From Deltaproteobacteria bacterium (GTDB lineage Bacteria; Desulfobacterota; Desulfuromonadia; Geobacterales; Pseudopelobacteraceae), in the NCBI GenBank assembly GCA_021782545.1, contig JAJXUW010000008.1:1-38495 (forward strand): a stretch of 38,495 bases of DNA. The letters are read 5' to 3'. Below the pieces are notes generated by a model. That model worked only from the letters and a program-made list of their open reading frames with translations, ran no database searches and had not been told where the DNA came from. Below, in pieces: positions 8,784-17,445 of the stretch (position 1 is its first letter; each line of letters starts with the position of its first letter). A program made the position numbers and the translations under genes.

Positions 8784-9569
8784 TCAACAGGGTACGTTAA
8801 TCCGTTCAATGCTGACCGCCTTGCCGCTGGCCGCCTCGACCCCGATCACCACGGCGTTGATCCGCAGGTCCTTCTTGGGCACGTCGAACTTGACCGGTTG
8901 CTGGGTCAGGAAACGCCTGATGGCCTGGTCCTTGTCGATGCCGATCACGGAATCGAAGGAGCCGGTCATACCCACATCACTGATGTAGGCCGTACCGTTC
9001 GGCAGGATCCGCTCATCGGCGGTCTGGACGTGGGTGTGGGTGCCGACCACCGCCGAGACCCGGCCGTCCAGGTACCAACCCAGGGCCGCCTTTTCAGACG
9101 TTGCCTCGGCATGGATATCCACCAGGATGATCGAGGTCTCCTTTTTTAAAAACGCTACTTCTGCATCAGCGCAACGAAAGGGGCAGTCCAGGTTCTTCAT
9201 GTAGACCCGCCCCTCCAGGTTGAGCACCCCCACCTTGATGCCGGCCGGGGTCTCGATCACCGCCGAGCCCCGCCCTGGTGTGCCGGGAGGGTAGTTCAGC
9301 GGCCGGATCAGGCGGGTCTCGCTGTCCAGGTACCCGCTGTTGTCCTTCTTGTCCCAGATATGGTTGCCGCTGGTCAAAAGACAAATCCCCTGGCGATACA
9401 GCTCATCAGCGGTCTCGCGGGTGATGCCGAAACCGCCGGCCGCGTTCTCGCCGTTGGCGATCACCAGGTCCACGGCGTGCTTGTCGATCAACCGGTGCAA
9501 CTCACGGTTGATGGCGCTGCGGCCAGGGGCGCCAACCACATCGCCTATGAATAAGATTCGTACTGACAT
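8784..9569 (-). CDS. ymdB: YmdB-family metallophosphoesterase (TIGR00282 type)
   Basis: YmdB proteins are dinuclear-metal phosphodiesterases; the studied Bacillus enzyme hydrolyses 2',3'-cyclic AMP and affects gene expression and biofilm formation. The 261-residue length fits. Motifs seen are GDVVGAPGR at the N-terminus (metal Asp), ANGENAAGG (about residues 39-47), SGNHIWDKK (about 67-75), DIHAEATSEK (about 150-159) and GTHTHVQTAD (about 175-184). The start ATG directly abuts the stop of rny, an arrangement that links the two genes of RNA and nucleotide turnover and is also seen in other phyla. The role in this organism is inferred from family. Confidence 0.93.
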   Translation of the reverse strand: MSVRILFIGDVVGAPGRSAINRELHRLIDKHAVDLVIANGENAAGGFGITRETADELYRQGICLLTSGNHIWDKKDNSGYLDSETRLIRPLNYPPGTPGRGSAVIETPAGIKVGVLNLEGRVYMKNLDCPFRCADAEVAFLKKETSIILVDIHAEATSEKAALGWYLDGRVSAVVGTHTHVQTADERILPNGTAYISDVGMTGSFDSVIGIDKDQAIRRFLTQQPVKFDVPKKDLRINAVVIGVEAASGKAVSIERINVPC

Positions 9570-11138
9570 TTAACGCGCGTACTCGGTTGCGCGGGTTTCA
9601 CGGATGACATTGACCTTGATCATGCCGGGATAGGTCATCTCACTCTCGATCTTCTTGGCGATGTCGCGGGCCAGCAGCACCGACTGCTCGTCGGAGACCT
9701 GCTCGCTGGAGACCATCACCCGGATCTCGCGGCCGGCCTGGATGGCAAAGGAGGTCTGCACCCCCTGGAAGGAGGTGGCGATCCGCTCCAGGTCTTCCAG
9801 CCGCTTGACGTAGGTCTCCATCATCTCGCGCCGTGCGCCGGGCCGTGCCCCGGACAGGGCATCGGCGGCCTGCACCAGCACCGCCAGGATGGTGGTGGGC
9901 TTCTCGTCCTCGTGGTGGGCGGCGATGGCATGCACAATCTTGGGTGACTCCCCGTACTTGCGGGCCAGGTCGGCGCCGATCACGGCGTGGGAGCCCTCCA
10001 CCTCGTGGTCCACCGCCTTGCCCAGGTCGTGCAGCAGGCCGGCCCGCTTGGCCTGCTTGACGTTGATCCCCAGCTCGGCGGCCATGATGCCGCACAGGAA
10101 GGCCACTTCCAGCGAGTGCTGGTAGACGTTCTGGGTGTAGGAGGTGCGGTACTTGAGACGGCCGATCAACCTGAGGATCTCGGGATTGATGCCATGTACG
10201 CCCAGGTCGAAGGCGGCCTGCTCGCCGGCCTCCTTGATCGCCTTTTCCACCTCTTCTTCCGACTTGGAGACAACCTCTTCGATCCGGCCGGGGTGAATCC
10301 GACCGTCGGCCAGCAGCTTCTCCAGCGACAGCCGGGCCACCTCGCGGCGTACCGGGTTGAAGCCGGACAGGATCACCGCCTCCGGCGTGTCGTCGATGAT
10401 CAGGTCGATGCCGGTGGCGGCCTCCAGGGCACGGATGTTGCGACCTTCTCGGCCGATGATGCGGCCCTTCATCTCATCGGACGGCAGCGGTACCACCGAG
10501 ACGCACTTCTCGGAGACGTACTCGCCGGCATAGCGCTGGATGGCCGAGGCGATGATCTCTTTGGACTTCTTGTCGGCGGTCTCGCGGGCCTCATCTTCGA
10601 TGGCCTTGATCCGCTTGGCGGCATCGTGGCGGGCCTCGCTCTCCATGGCCTCTATCAAACGATTCTTGGCCTCTTCAGCGGTCATGCCGGAGATCTGCTC
10701 CAGCCGGGCCCGTTGTTCTGTTAATGAACGATCAAGCTCCCCTTCCTTCATGGTTAGGCTTTGCTCTTTCGCGACCGTAGCCTGTTCCTTCTTGAGGAGT
10801 TCCATCTCCTTTTGGTCAAACAGGGCCGCCTTTTTATCCAGATTCTCTTCTTTTTGCTGGATCCGCCGTTCCTGGCTCAGCAACTCCTTCTTTTTTTCCT
10901 TCAGGTCGTTTTCAGCCGCCTCTTTGGCCTCCAGGGCCACATCCTTGGCAGAAAGTTCAGCCTCCTTGGTGATGGTATCCGCCTCCCTGCGGGCGTCATC
11001 CAACATCTTGGCGGCCAATTCCTCTGCCTGCTTGACGATTCCTTCGGTACTCTTCCGGCCGGTTCGACTGCCGGCTACATAGGCCACACCGGCGACCGCA
11101 ACGATCACCAGCGCCATGATAATACTGGTTGTTATCAT
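9570..11138 (-). CDS. rny: Ribonuclease Y
   Basis: RNase Y is a membrane-anchored endoribonuclease that starts mRNA decay. The 522 residues show an N-terminal membrane helix (about 5-23), a long charged coiled coil rich in Lys/Glu (about 30-200), and a KH RNA-binding domain containing [15 protein letters not shown] (about 225-239). An HD hydrolase domain with the metal pair in [12 protein letters not shown] (about 367-378) follows, with a conserved C-terminal region after it. A GAGGAGG ribosome site precedes the ATG. It is co-directional with fau upstream (33-base gap) and abuts ymdB. All key HD residues appear intact. Confidence 0.97.
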   Translation of the reverse strand: MITTSIIMALVIVAVAGVAYVAGSRTGRKSTEGIVKQAEELAAKMLDDARREADTITKEAELSAKDVALEAKEAAENDLKEKKKELLSQERRIQQKEENLDKKAALFDQKEMELLKKEQATVAKEQSLTMKEGELDRSLTEQRARLEQISGMTAEEAKNRLIEAMESEARHDAAKRIKAIEDEARETADKKSKEIIASAIQRYAGEYVSEKCVSVVPLPSDEMKGRIIGREGRNIRALEAATGIDLIIDDTPEAVILSGFNPVRREVARLSLEKLLADGRIHPGRIEEVVSKSEEEVEKAIKEAGEQAAFDLGVHGINPEILRLIGRLKYRTSYTQNVYQHSLEVAFLCGIMAAELGINVKQAKRAGLLHDLGKAVDHEVEGSHAVIGADLARKYGESPKIVHAIAAHHEDEKPTTILAVLVQAADALSGARPGARREMMETYVKRLEDLERIATSFQGVQTSFAIQAGREIRVMVSSEQVSDEQSVLLARDIAKKIESEMTYPGMIKVNVIRETRATEYAR

Positions 11139-11171
11139 CAGCTACCTCCTCTATATATGATCATCCGACCG

Positions 11172-11753
11172 CTACCTGCGGCCGGTTACCGCCTCTTGCA
11201 CCTGCACCACCCGGGCCTCTGTCACAAGGTAGTGCATCCTGACGTCATGCCCCTCGGCGGGCAGTTCGGTGCAAATCTGAAAATCGTGACATAACCCGAC
11301 CAAGGTCGGCACCTGTGTCAACTCAGCAAAATAGCGGTCATAATACCCTTTACCGAAGCCGATTCGATGCCCCCGCAGGTCGAAGGCCACCCCCGGCACC
11401 ACCATCAGGTCGAAATCAGGATAGGCAACGGCAGTATCCACCGGGCAAGGCTCCAGAATACCGAAGCTGCCCCGCTGTAACTGTCCCAACGTCTCAACCT
11501 CGTGGAACGCAAGGCGATTGCCGCAGACCAGGGGATAGAACACCTGCTTGCCGGCCTGACGGGCCGCCTCAAACAGCAGCGCCGTATCGACCTCATTTTT
11601 GAGTGGTGCATACAACGCCAGTCGAGCGGCCCGCCGGAAGGCATCCACGGCCAGCAAACGCTGCTGGGCGCCCTGACTGTTCGCCTGCCAGAGTTCGATC
11701 GCCAAGGCGCAACGTCGGGCAAGCATGCTGCTGCGTAAACTTCGTTTGGGCAT
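11172..11753 (-). CDS. fau: 5-formyltetrahydrofolate cyclo-ligase (YgfA/Fau)
   Basis: The enzyme converts 5-formyl-THF to 5,10-methenyl-THF with ATP, returning stored folate to one-carbon metabolism. The 193 residues include the N-terminal basic segment, FYPLVCGNRL in the middle, and the C-terminal family motif VVPGVAFDLRGHRIGFGKGYYDR, of which GFGKGYYDRY is the ATP/folate-binding loop. The ATG at 11753 lies right after the probable 6S RNA and has GAGGG a few bases upstream. The order zapA, 6S RNA, fau is a widely conserved proteobacterial arrangement. A stem around the stop codon (about 11164-11184) has no U-run, so I do not call it a terminator. Confidence 0.93.
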   Translation of the reverse strand: MPKRSLRSSMLARRCALAIELWQANSQGAQQRLLAVDAFRRAARLALYAPLKNEVDTALLFEAARQAGKQVFYPLVCGNRLAFHEVETLGQLQRGSFGILEPCPVDTAVAYPDFDLMVVPGVAFDLRGHRIGFGKGYYDRYFAELTQVPTLVGLCHDFQICTELPAEGHDVRMHYLVTEARVVQVQEAVTGRR

Positions 11754-11757
11754 ATGC

Positions 11758-11970
11758 CCTCGTGAGATACCGCGTACAGAGGAAAGTTACCCGGGGGTAC
11801 CGGGCATGCGCGATCGCTTCAGGTAGGACCGGAGGGAGGAACTGGCATATGCCAGCGGTACGATCAGTTCAATCGTCCGACCTCCGATGGTGCGGATATA
11901 TAACCGGTGCGGAATATCAGCATACAGGGCAGCAGACCTGCCACACCTGCCGAAACTGATGTTTGTACTG
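11758..11970 (-). ncRNA. ssrS: Probable 6S RNA (ssrS), ends approximate
   Basis: The roughly 240-base gap between zapA and fau is the usual place of the gene for 6S RNA, which binds the sigma70 RNA polymerase holoenzyme. On the minus strand three blocks resemble the E. coli RNA in the right order. CCCTGTATGCTGATATTCC (11911-11929) resembles CCCTGAGCCGATATTTC. A small hairpin CCCGGTACCCCCGGG (11790-11804) sits where E. coli has its 3' hairpin. GCGGTATCTC (11764-11773) resembles GCGGCATCTC near the 3' end. A further palindrome CTGGCATATGCCAG lies between. Against this, the 5' half can fold on itself (arms ATCAG/CTGAT, 11916-11960) and I did not find a clean long closing stem. The gap has no convincing ORF. 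Confidence 0.6.
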
Positions 11971-11995
11971 CCGTGGTTACGCGTTGGGATATATA

Positions 11996-12298
11996 TCAAG
12001 TCTCCCTGAAGAGACCGTGTGCTCCAAGGGCTGTATCAAGGCGCTCCAGCATCCCCTGCACCTTGGCATCCAATGATGCCATCGCCTGCTGGCCCGCCTG
12101 TTGCGCCAGGTACTGCTCAGCCAGGTTTAAAAACGCCAGGGTGACCACCAGCTGGGGGTCGGCGGCGGCCAGTTTTGCCCTGATCTCATTAATACGATCA
12201 TTGGCAAAGGTCTCGACCTCCCGTACCGCTGCCTCCGGTGCCGAGCTCTTGACCGGTATCTCCCGCCCCAGTATGGTAACCAGGTGGGTGGCCTTCAT
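11996..12298 (-). CDS. zapA: Cell division protein ZapA
   Basis: ZapA binds FtsZ filaments and promotes Z-ring bundling at midcell. The protein of 100 residues has the compact N-terminal FtsZ-binding part (THLVTILGREIPVKSS) and a C-terminal helix for coiled-coil tetramerisation (about 45-95) ending in LGAHGLF. I use ATG 12298 (MKATH). A TTG at 12316 would add six residues inside the upstream gene without a ribosome site. It starts 4 bases after the stop of the zapB-like gene (stop at 12303-12305), so the two are coupled, and is followed by the probable 6S RNA. Confidence 0.9.
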   Translation of the reverse strand: MKATHLVTILGREIPVKSSAPEAAVREVETFANDRINEIRAKLAAADPQLVVTLAFLNLAEQYLAQQAGQQAMASLDAKVQGMLERLDTALGAHGLFRET

Positions 12299-12302
12299 GC
12301 CG

Positions 12303-12479
12303 TCAGATACCTTCAAGTCGGCTCAGAATGGCATCGATGCGGCCTTTCAATGCCTCTCGCTCCTGCTGCAGGCGTTTATTCTCCTCAACCAGCATCTGAT
12401 TTTCTTCCTTTAAGGCAGTGTGCTTGACAACCAACTCATTGATTTTGTTGTCAAGTTTTTCGAACAGATCGTCACTCAC
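12303..12479 (-). CDS. zapB: ZapB-like short coiled-coil cell division protein
   Basis: ZapB is a small all-coiled-coil protein that joins ZapA at the division site. The predicted 58-residue protein is one continuous charged heptad helix (LDNKINELVVKH, then ENQMLVEENKRLQQER). I choose a GTG start at 12479 because AAGGAG lies 8 bases upstream. The open frame continues to 12677, but that extension overlaps the ftsY coding region on the same strand and is not coiled-coil-like. Gene order zapB-zapA supports the name, while sequence alone would only say coiled coil. A sigma70-like promoter lies just upstream. Confidence 0.78.
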   Translation of the reverse strand: MSDDLFEKLDNKINELVVKHTALKEENQMLVEENKRLQQEREALKGRIDAILSRLEGI

Positions 12480-12506
12480 GCTGGCCACTCCTTCTAAAGG
12501 TGCATT

Positions 12507-12535
12507 AATATATTGATTTTCCTGAACAAAGTCAA
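12507..12535 (-). promoter_or_regulatory. Sigma70-like promoter of the zapB-zapA operon
   Basis: On the minus strand TTGACT (12530-12535) and TATATT (12507-12512) are separated by exactly 17 bases, in the gap between ftsY and zapB and about 28 bases upstream of the zapB GTG. Both hexamers match the housekeeping consensus well (5/6 each). Expected output is zapB-zapA-6S-fau and perhaps rny-ymdB-tyrS. Confidence 0.62.
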
Positions 12536-12573
12536 GCGGCATTTGGACAAAGTCCCGCGCCGGATGTGCTGAC

Positions 12574-13491
12574 TTACCGCTCGAAGAGGGCATCCACAAA
12601 CTCCTGCGGATCAAAGTCGCGCAGGTCGTCAATCCCTTCACCGACACCGATGAACCGGACCGGCAGGCTAAACTCATGAGAGACCGCCACCACCACCCCT
12701 CCCTTGGCGCTGCCGTCCAACTTGGTAAGCGCCAGTCCGGTCACACCGGCCGCCTCCTGAAAGATGCGGGTCTGGTTGAGGGCATTCTGGCCGGTTGCCG
12801 CATCCAGCACCAACAGGGTCTCGTGCGGGGCGCCGGGGATCTCCCGGTCGATCACCCGCCGGATCTTTTTCATCTCCTCCATCAGGTTAACCTTGGTGTG
12901 CAACCGCCCGGCGGTATCCACGATCAGCAGCTCAGCACCCCGCGCCACGGCGGCCTTGCAGGCGTCAAAGGTGACCGCCGAGGGGTCGGCCCCTTCCTGA
13001 TGGCGAATCAGGTCCACTCCGGCCCGCTCGCTCCAGACCGCCAGCTGGTCGGCGGCTGCGGCCCGGAAGGTGTCGGCAGCAGCCAAAAGTACCGTGCGTC
13101 CCTCAGCGGCATAACGGGCGGCCAGCTTGCCGATGGTGGTGGTCTTACCGACTCCGTTTACCCCTACCACCAACAACACGAATGGCTGCTGGGTGGTGAC
13201 ATCCAACGGCCGATGATGGGCACGCAGCCTGATCAACAACTCCTCTTTCAGCGCTGCACGCAGCGCGGCACCATCCTTGAGTTCATTTCGTGAAAGCCTC
13301 TGTTCAAGACTCCGCGTCAATTCGACCGTCGTCTTGACCCCGATGTCGGAGGTAATCAGAATCTCTTCCAGCTCCTCCAGCGTGTCGGCATCGATCGTCT
13401 TCTTACCCAAAACCAGGGCGTCTATCCGCCCCACCAGGCCGTCAGTAGTCCTTTTCAGCCCGACCTTCAGACGTTCAAACAGGCCGGCCAT
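12574..13491 (-). CDS. ftsY: Signal recognition particle receptor FtsY
   Basis: FtsY is the SRP receptor GTPase that docks ribosome-nascent chain complexes at the SecYEG translocon or YidC. The 305-residue protein has an N-terminal helical domain and the NG GTPase core. Visible are G1 GVNGVGKTTT (about residues 110-119), the insertion-box segment AADTFRAAAADQL, G3 DTAGR, G4 TKLDGSAKGG and the C-terminal GVGEGIDDLRDFDP. It lacks the long acidic A domain of enterobacterial FtsY, which is common outside Enterobacteria. The ATG overlaps the TAA of the Roadblock gene. The order smc-roadblock-ftsY suggests one transcript. Confidence 0.96.
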   Translation of the reverse strand: MAGLFERLKVGLKRTTDGLVGRIDALVLGKKTIDADTLEELEEILITSDIGVKTTVELTRSLEQRLSRNELKDGAALRAALKEELLIRLRAHHRPLDVTTQQPFVLLVVGVNGVGKTTTIGKLAARYAAEGRTVLLAAADTFRAAAADQLAVWSERAGVDLIRHQEGADPSAVTFDACKAAVARGAELLIVDTAGRLHTKVNLMEEMKKIRRVIDREIPGAPHETLLVLDAATGQNALNQTRIFQEAAGVTGLALTKLDGSAKGGVVVAVSHEFSLPVRFIGVGEGIDDLRDFDPQEFVDALFER

Positions 13492-13847
13492 TACATCTCC
13501 TCCCGTACCCGCACCAGGGCCTTATTAAAATAATAGCGGGCCACCCCCAGGGGGCAGGGCCGCTCGACCTGAAACACCAGCGAGTAATCCTTGTCTACGG
13601 CGCCGATCAGCAAATGCTGTTTTGCCGCACTCACCGCCACCTCCTCGATCGACCCGCCATGGCTCTCACCATTGGTCTCCCGCAAACGGGAGAGGATAAT
13701 CCCCTTGTGAGCCGCCACAAAACGGATATCGTAGGGATCGCAGTGGCAGTACTCCTGCACCGCCTCCCCCTCCCAGTCCACCAGGATGGCCCCCACGGCA
13801 TGGGGAACGGTCTCCACCAGTTCCTTTAGAATGGTTTGAAACGGCAT
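13491..13847 (-). CDS. Roadblock/LC7-like domain protein
   Basis: The 118-residue protein is a single alpha/beta domain. Its layout fits the Roadblock/LC7 fold: N-terminal helix, AVGAILVDWEGEAV strand pair, central helix from FVAAHKGIILSRL, then two strands (IEEVAVSA, HLLIGAVDKDYSLVFQVE) and a C-terminal helix. Roadblock proteins (for example MglB) act as dimers on small Ras-like GTPases. No such GTPase gene adjoins it here; the neighbours are SMC and the FtsY GTPase, with which it overlaps by one base. The family assignment is by fold pattern and is moderately sure. Its partner and function are unknown. Confidence 0.68.
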   Translation of the reverse strand: MPFQTILKELVETVPHAVGAILVDWEGEAVQEYCHCDPYDIRFVAAHKGIILSRLRETNGESHGGSIEEVAVSAAKQHLLIGAVDKDYSLVFQVERPCPLGVARYYFNKALVRVREEM

Positions 13848-13865
13848 AGACGAGGCTCCTTAAGG

Positions 13866-16800
13866 TTACTGCAGCCGTACCGAAACGATTTTCGAGGCTC
13901 CGGGCGTCTCCATGGTCACGCCGTAGAGCGTATCGGCAACGGCCATGGTCGACTTGTTATGGGTGATGATAATGAACTGCGAGACCGCACTCATCTCCCG
14001 TACCATCTCATTGAAACGGCCGATGTTGGCATCATCCAGCGGGGCATCCACCTCGTCCAACAGACAGAATGGGGTCGGCTTGATCAGGAAGATGGAAAAG
14101 ATCAGCGCCACGGCGGTCAGCGCCTTTTCACCCCCCGACAGCAGCATCACATTGGCCAGCTTCTTGCCCGGCGGCTGGACGATGATCTCAATCCCGGTCT
14201 CCAGCAGATCCTGTTCGTCGGTGAGGCGCAACTCGGCCCGACCGCCGCAGAACAGACGGGGAAACACCTCACGGAACGTGTCGTTCACCTGGTTAAAGGT
14301 CTCCAGAAAACGCTTGCGGGTAGTCCGGTTGATCCGCTGGATGGCCTGCTGCAGGTCGTGCAACGACGACTCCAGATCGGCCTTCTGCGCAGTCAGGAAG
14401 GTATGCCGTTCCTCCATATCGGCATATTCCTCGATCGCCATAAGGTTCACCTCGCCCAGTTCTTCCAACTGCCGATCCAGTTCCTGCTGCCGTGCGCGGG
14501 CGGCCGTCTCATCCAGTTCACGGCTGGCCATCCGCTGCTGGGCCTCCGCCAACTGACAGCGGTGCCGATCCTGCAACGATTGCTCCAGATGTTCCAGCTG
14601 CAGCGTCAGGGAGGAGAACCGCAGCGTCAGGTCGGCCTGCTGCTGCCGGATGGCCTCGCTCTCTTCGCGGCGGCTGCGGGCCGCTGTTTCGGCCTCGGCC
14701 AGATGGCCACCGGCCTGTTCACAGGCCTCACGAACCCCCTGCAACTGCCGGTCGAGCTCAATCTGGCCCGTCAGCAGCGTCTGCAACTGCTGCTCGGTGC
14801 CGCCTATCTGGCTGGTCACCTGCTCCCGTTGTGCCGCGTACTCCTGCTGTTCGGCCTCCCCCTGGCGCAGCCGGACCTCCAGCTCGGCCAGCTGGGTCAC
14901 CGCCATGGTGGCGTTGCGCTGCTGCGATGCACTCTGCTCCTTCAGGGTGGCGGCGGTCACCCGCAGTGTCGTCAGGCGTTCGCGGGCAAGCGCCAGGGCA
15001 TTACGACGTGTTTCAAGCTCGGCGGCAAGCCCCACACCGGCCTGCTGCAATTCGCCGGCCGTGGCCTCGGCCAGCTCAAGGCCGCTGACCGCCTCCCGAT
15101 GTTCCGCCGCAAGGGCGGTACGCTCGTCATCAAGGGTTACCTGCTCCAGCGTCTGCTGCTTGATCCGCTCCTGGACCCGCCCAGTGTCCAGATCCACCTG
15201 TTGCAGATCCTTCTGCAGGCCTGCCTGCTCCAGTTCGAGCCGATGCAGTCCGCTGCGGGCGGTAAGCAGATTACGGGCCAGGTCCTGTTGGACCTGCCGC
15301 AGCCGGTCCCGCTCTGTCTGCAGTTCACCGACCTGGCGTTCAAGCGTTGCCACCTGGGCCTCAAGGGTCTTGATCTCCCGCTTCTTATGGATAATCCCGG
15401 CAGTCACCGGCTCACTGGAGCCGCCCGCCACCAGGCCCCCCAGAGAAACCAGCTCGCCATTCCGCGTGACGAACTGGGCCGCAGGGTGCCGGCGTGCAAG
15501 CGGCAAGGCCTCGGCCAGCGTTGCGCAGACCTGCACATCGGCGAGCAGGTGTGAGACCAGCCCCTGTACCGCTGCGTCGGCCGTCACGAAGCCGAGCAGC
15601 GGCTCCACCCCTGCGATGGCCGCCGGCTGGACAGCCGGGGGCATCGGCAGCGCGAGCTGTGCGCGCCCGCCTCCCTGCTGACGCAGATACTCGAGACTTG
15701 CCAGCAGATCCTGCTCCTGTTCGCAGAGGATGATCTGCAGCCGATCACCTAATACCGTCTCCAATGCCGCTTCATACGCTTCGGGCACCTCCAGCCGGTC
15801 AGCCAGCAGGCCTTGCAGGCGTGTTCTGCCGGGCGATTGCTTCAGCAATGCCTGCACCCCAGGGCCATAGCCGGCAAACTGCGCCTCCAGTTCCTGCTGC
15901 GACTTCAGCCGCGAGGCGACCCGGGCAAGTTCATCACGGGCCGTCTGCCAGGCCTGCTCGGCCTCGGGCAGCTGGCTTGCCAGATGCTGTTCCTCCCCGG
16001 CCAGCCTAGACAGCTCCTGCTCGGCCTGTTCTCGTTCGGCGGCCTTCTGCCGGGCCGCAGTCTCAAGGGCCGCACGACGGTCGGCGGCCTCCGTCAGTCG
16101 CGCCGTCAACTGCTGCTGCTCCCGCGCCTGGCGCTCCGCCCGTTCGGCCACTGCGGCCAGCCCCTTGCTGGCCTGATCGATCCTGCTGCGGCACTGGCTC
16201 ACCGCGCCCTGCGCACTGAACAACTCGCGACGCTGGGCTTCCAGTGCACGGTTGGTGGTTTCAAAGGCCTGCTCCAACTCGGCCTGCTGATCCTGTGCGC
16301 TCTGCACCTGGGCGTCGGCGTCGGCCAGCTCCGTTGCCAGGCTCTGACGCTGCTCCTGCAGACGTTCCTGCTGAGTCTGCAACTCCTCGCGGCGCTGCCG
16401 CATCGCTGCCAGTTCCCCCTCCAACCGCCCCAACCGCTCGCCCAGCCGCTCAAACTCCTTGCGCTGGAACCCAAGGCCGCTCTCGGCAGCGGCGGCCTCG
16501 CTGCGCACCCGGTAGCTCTGCTCCTGCACCGTGGCCAGCTGCTGTTCGGCCTCGGTCAGTCGCAGGCGGCACTGCTCGACCTGGGCATCGGCGCTGCTGG
16601 TTACCCCGGACCGCTCCCGCATACGCTCGTTCAAGGTGGTCAGCTCGGCTTCCACCTGGCTGCACCCCTGCTGCAGTGCAGCGGCGGCATGCACACTGAA
16701 CAGCAGATCGATCTCCCGCTGTTCTTCGCGCAACTCCTTAAATTTTTCGGCCTTTTTCGCCTGGCGCTGCAATGCATGCAATTGGCGCCGGATCTCGCCC

Positions 16801-17393
16801 ATCACATCATGCAGACGGGTCAGGTTCTGGCGGGTGCCCTCAATCTTTTTGAGGGCCAGCTGCTTGCGGGCCTTGTATTTCGTGACCCCGGCCGCCTCCT
16901 CGATCAGCAGCCGCCGTTCCTCGGGCCGCGCATGCAGCAGTTGACCGATCTTGCCCTGCTCGATGATCGAATAGGCCTTGGTGCCGACCCCGGTATCCAT
17001 GAACAGCTCGGTGATGTCAAGCAGGCGGCAGGGGGTCTTGTTGATCAGGTAGTCGCTCTCGCCATCCCGGTACAGCCGTCGCGTCAGTTGCACTTCGTTG
17101 AATTCGAGATATTTTGCCGGAGCGCGGCCATCCTCGGTGGAAAAGACCAGCGAGACCTCGGCCATCCCCAGCGACTTACGACTATCGCTGCCGGCAAAGA
17201 TCACGTCCTCCATCGCCTTGCCACGCAGGTTCTTGGCGGACTGTTCCCCCATGCACCAGCGGATGGCATCCACGACATTGGACTTGCCGCAGCCGTTGGG
17301 GCCCACCACGCCGGTCACCCCCTGCTGAAAATCCAGCACCACCCGGTCGGCAAAGGATTTAAACCCGCTTATCTCGATCCGTTTTATCTTCAT
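13866..17393 (-). CDS. smc: Chromosome segregation ATPase SMC
   Basis: SMC forms a dimer that, with ScpA/ScpB, compacts and segregates chromosomes; in several bacteria it is loaded by ParB at parS. The 1175 residues show the N-terminal Walker A GPNGCGKSNVVDAIRW (about 32-47), the Q-loop region and the first coiled coil (about 170-500). A hinge (about 505-665) contains GYGPGVQALL and FVTRNGELVSLGG. The second coiled coil (about 670-1000) is followed by the C-terminal head with signature LLSGGEKALTAVAL and Walker B FCLLDEVDAPLDDAN. All ATPase motifs are intact. It ends 18 bases before the Roadblock gene. Long open frames on the opposite strand are artefacts of the GC-rich coiled-coil coding sequence. 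Confidence 0.97.
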   Translation of the reverse strand: MKIKRIEISGFKSFADRVVLDFQQGVTGVVGPNGCGKSNVVDAIRWCMGEQSAKNLRGKAMEDVIFAGSDSRKSLGMAEVSLVFSTEDGRAPAKYLEFNEVQLTRRLYRDGESDYLINKTPCRLLDITELFMDTGVGTKAYSIIEQGKIGQLLHARPEERRLLIEEAAGVTKYKARKQLALKKIEGTRQNLTRLHDVMGEIRRQLHALQRQAKKAEKFKELREEQREIDLLFSVHAAAALQQGCSQVEAELTTLNERMRERSGVTSSADAQVEQCRLRLTEAEQQLATVQEQSYRVRSEAAAAESGLGFQRKEFERLGERLGRLEGELAAMRQRREELQTQQERLQEQRQSLATELADADAQVQSAQDQQAELEQAFETTNRALEAQRRELFSAQGAVSQCRSRIDQASKGLAAVAERAERQAREQQQLTARLTEAADRRAALETAARQKAAEREQAEQELSRLAGEEQHLASQLPEAEQAWQTARDELARVASRLKSQQELEAQFAGYGPGVQALLKQSPGRTRLQGLLADRLEVPEAYEAALETVLGDRLQIILCEQEQDLLASLEYLRQQGGGRAQLALPMPPAVQPAAIAGVEPLLGFVTADAAVQGLVSHLLADVQVCATLAEALPLARRHPAAQFVTRNGELVSLGGLVAGGSSEPVTAGIIHKKREIKTLEAQVATLERQVGELQTERDRLRQVQQDLARNLLTARSGLHRLELEQAGLQKDLQQVDLDTGRVQERIKQQTLEQVTLDDERTALAAEHREAVSGLELAEATAGELQQAGVGLAAELETRRNALALARERLTTLRVTAATLKEQSASQQRNATMAVTQLAELEVRLRQGEAEQQEYAAQREQVTSQIGGTEQQLQTLLTGQIELDRQLQGVREACEQAGGHLAEAETAARSRREESEAIRQQQADLTLRFSSLTLQLEHLEQSLQDRHRCQLAEAQQRMASRELDETAARARQQELDRQLEELGEVNLMAIEEYADMEERHTFLTAQKADLESSLHDLQQAIQRINRTTRKRFLETFNQVNDTFREVFPRLFCGGRAELRLTDEQDLLETGIEIIVQPPGKKLANVMLLSGGEKALTAVALIFSIFLIKPTPFCLLDEVDAPLDDANIGRFNEMVREMSAVSQFIIITHNKSTMAVADTLYGVTMETPGASKIVSVRLQ

Positions 17394-17445
17394 CGCGCGT
17401 TACGGAAGCACTCCTGAACTGCGGTTAACGGCTGAGTTTGGGACA

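Noticed and set aside
11164-11184. GC-rich stem around the fau stop as a terminator
   Set aside because: An 8-bp stem exists, but it overlaps the stop codon and is followed by an A/T mix rather than a T-tract, then by the rny ribosome site.
12480-12677. N-terminal extension of the zapB-like gene
   Set aside because: It overlaps the end of ftsY on the same strand, includes a promoter and a ribosome site, and is not coiled-coil in character.
13836-17417. Two very long plus-strand open frames (572 and 534 codons) opposite smc
   Set aside because: They are rich in Gln, Leu, Gly and Arg in repetitive runs, have no ribosome sites, and mirror the GC-rich coiled-coil gene. The minus-strand frame has all SMC motifs.
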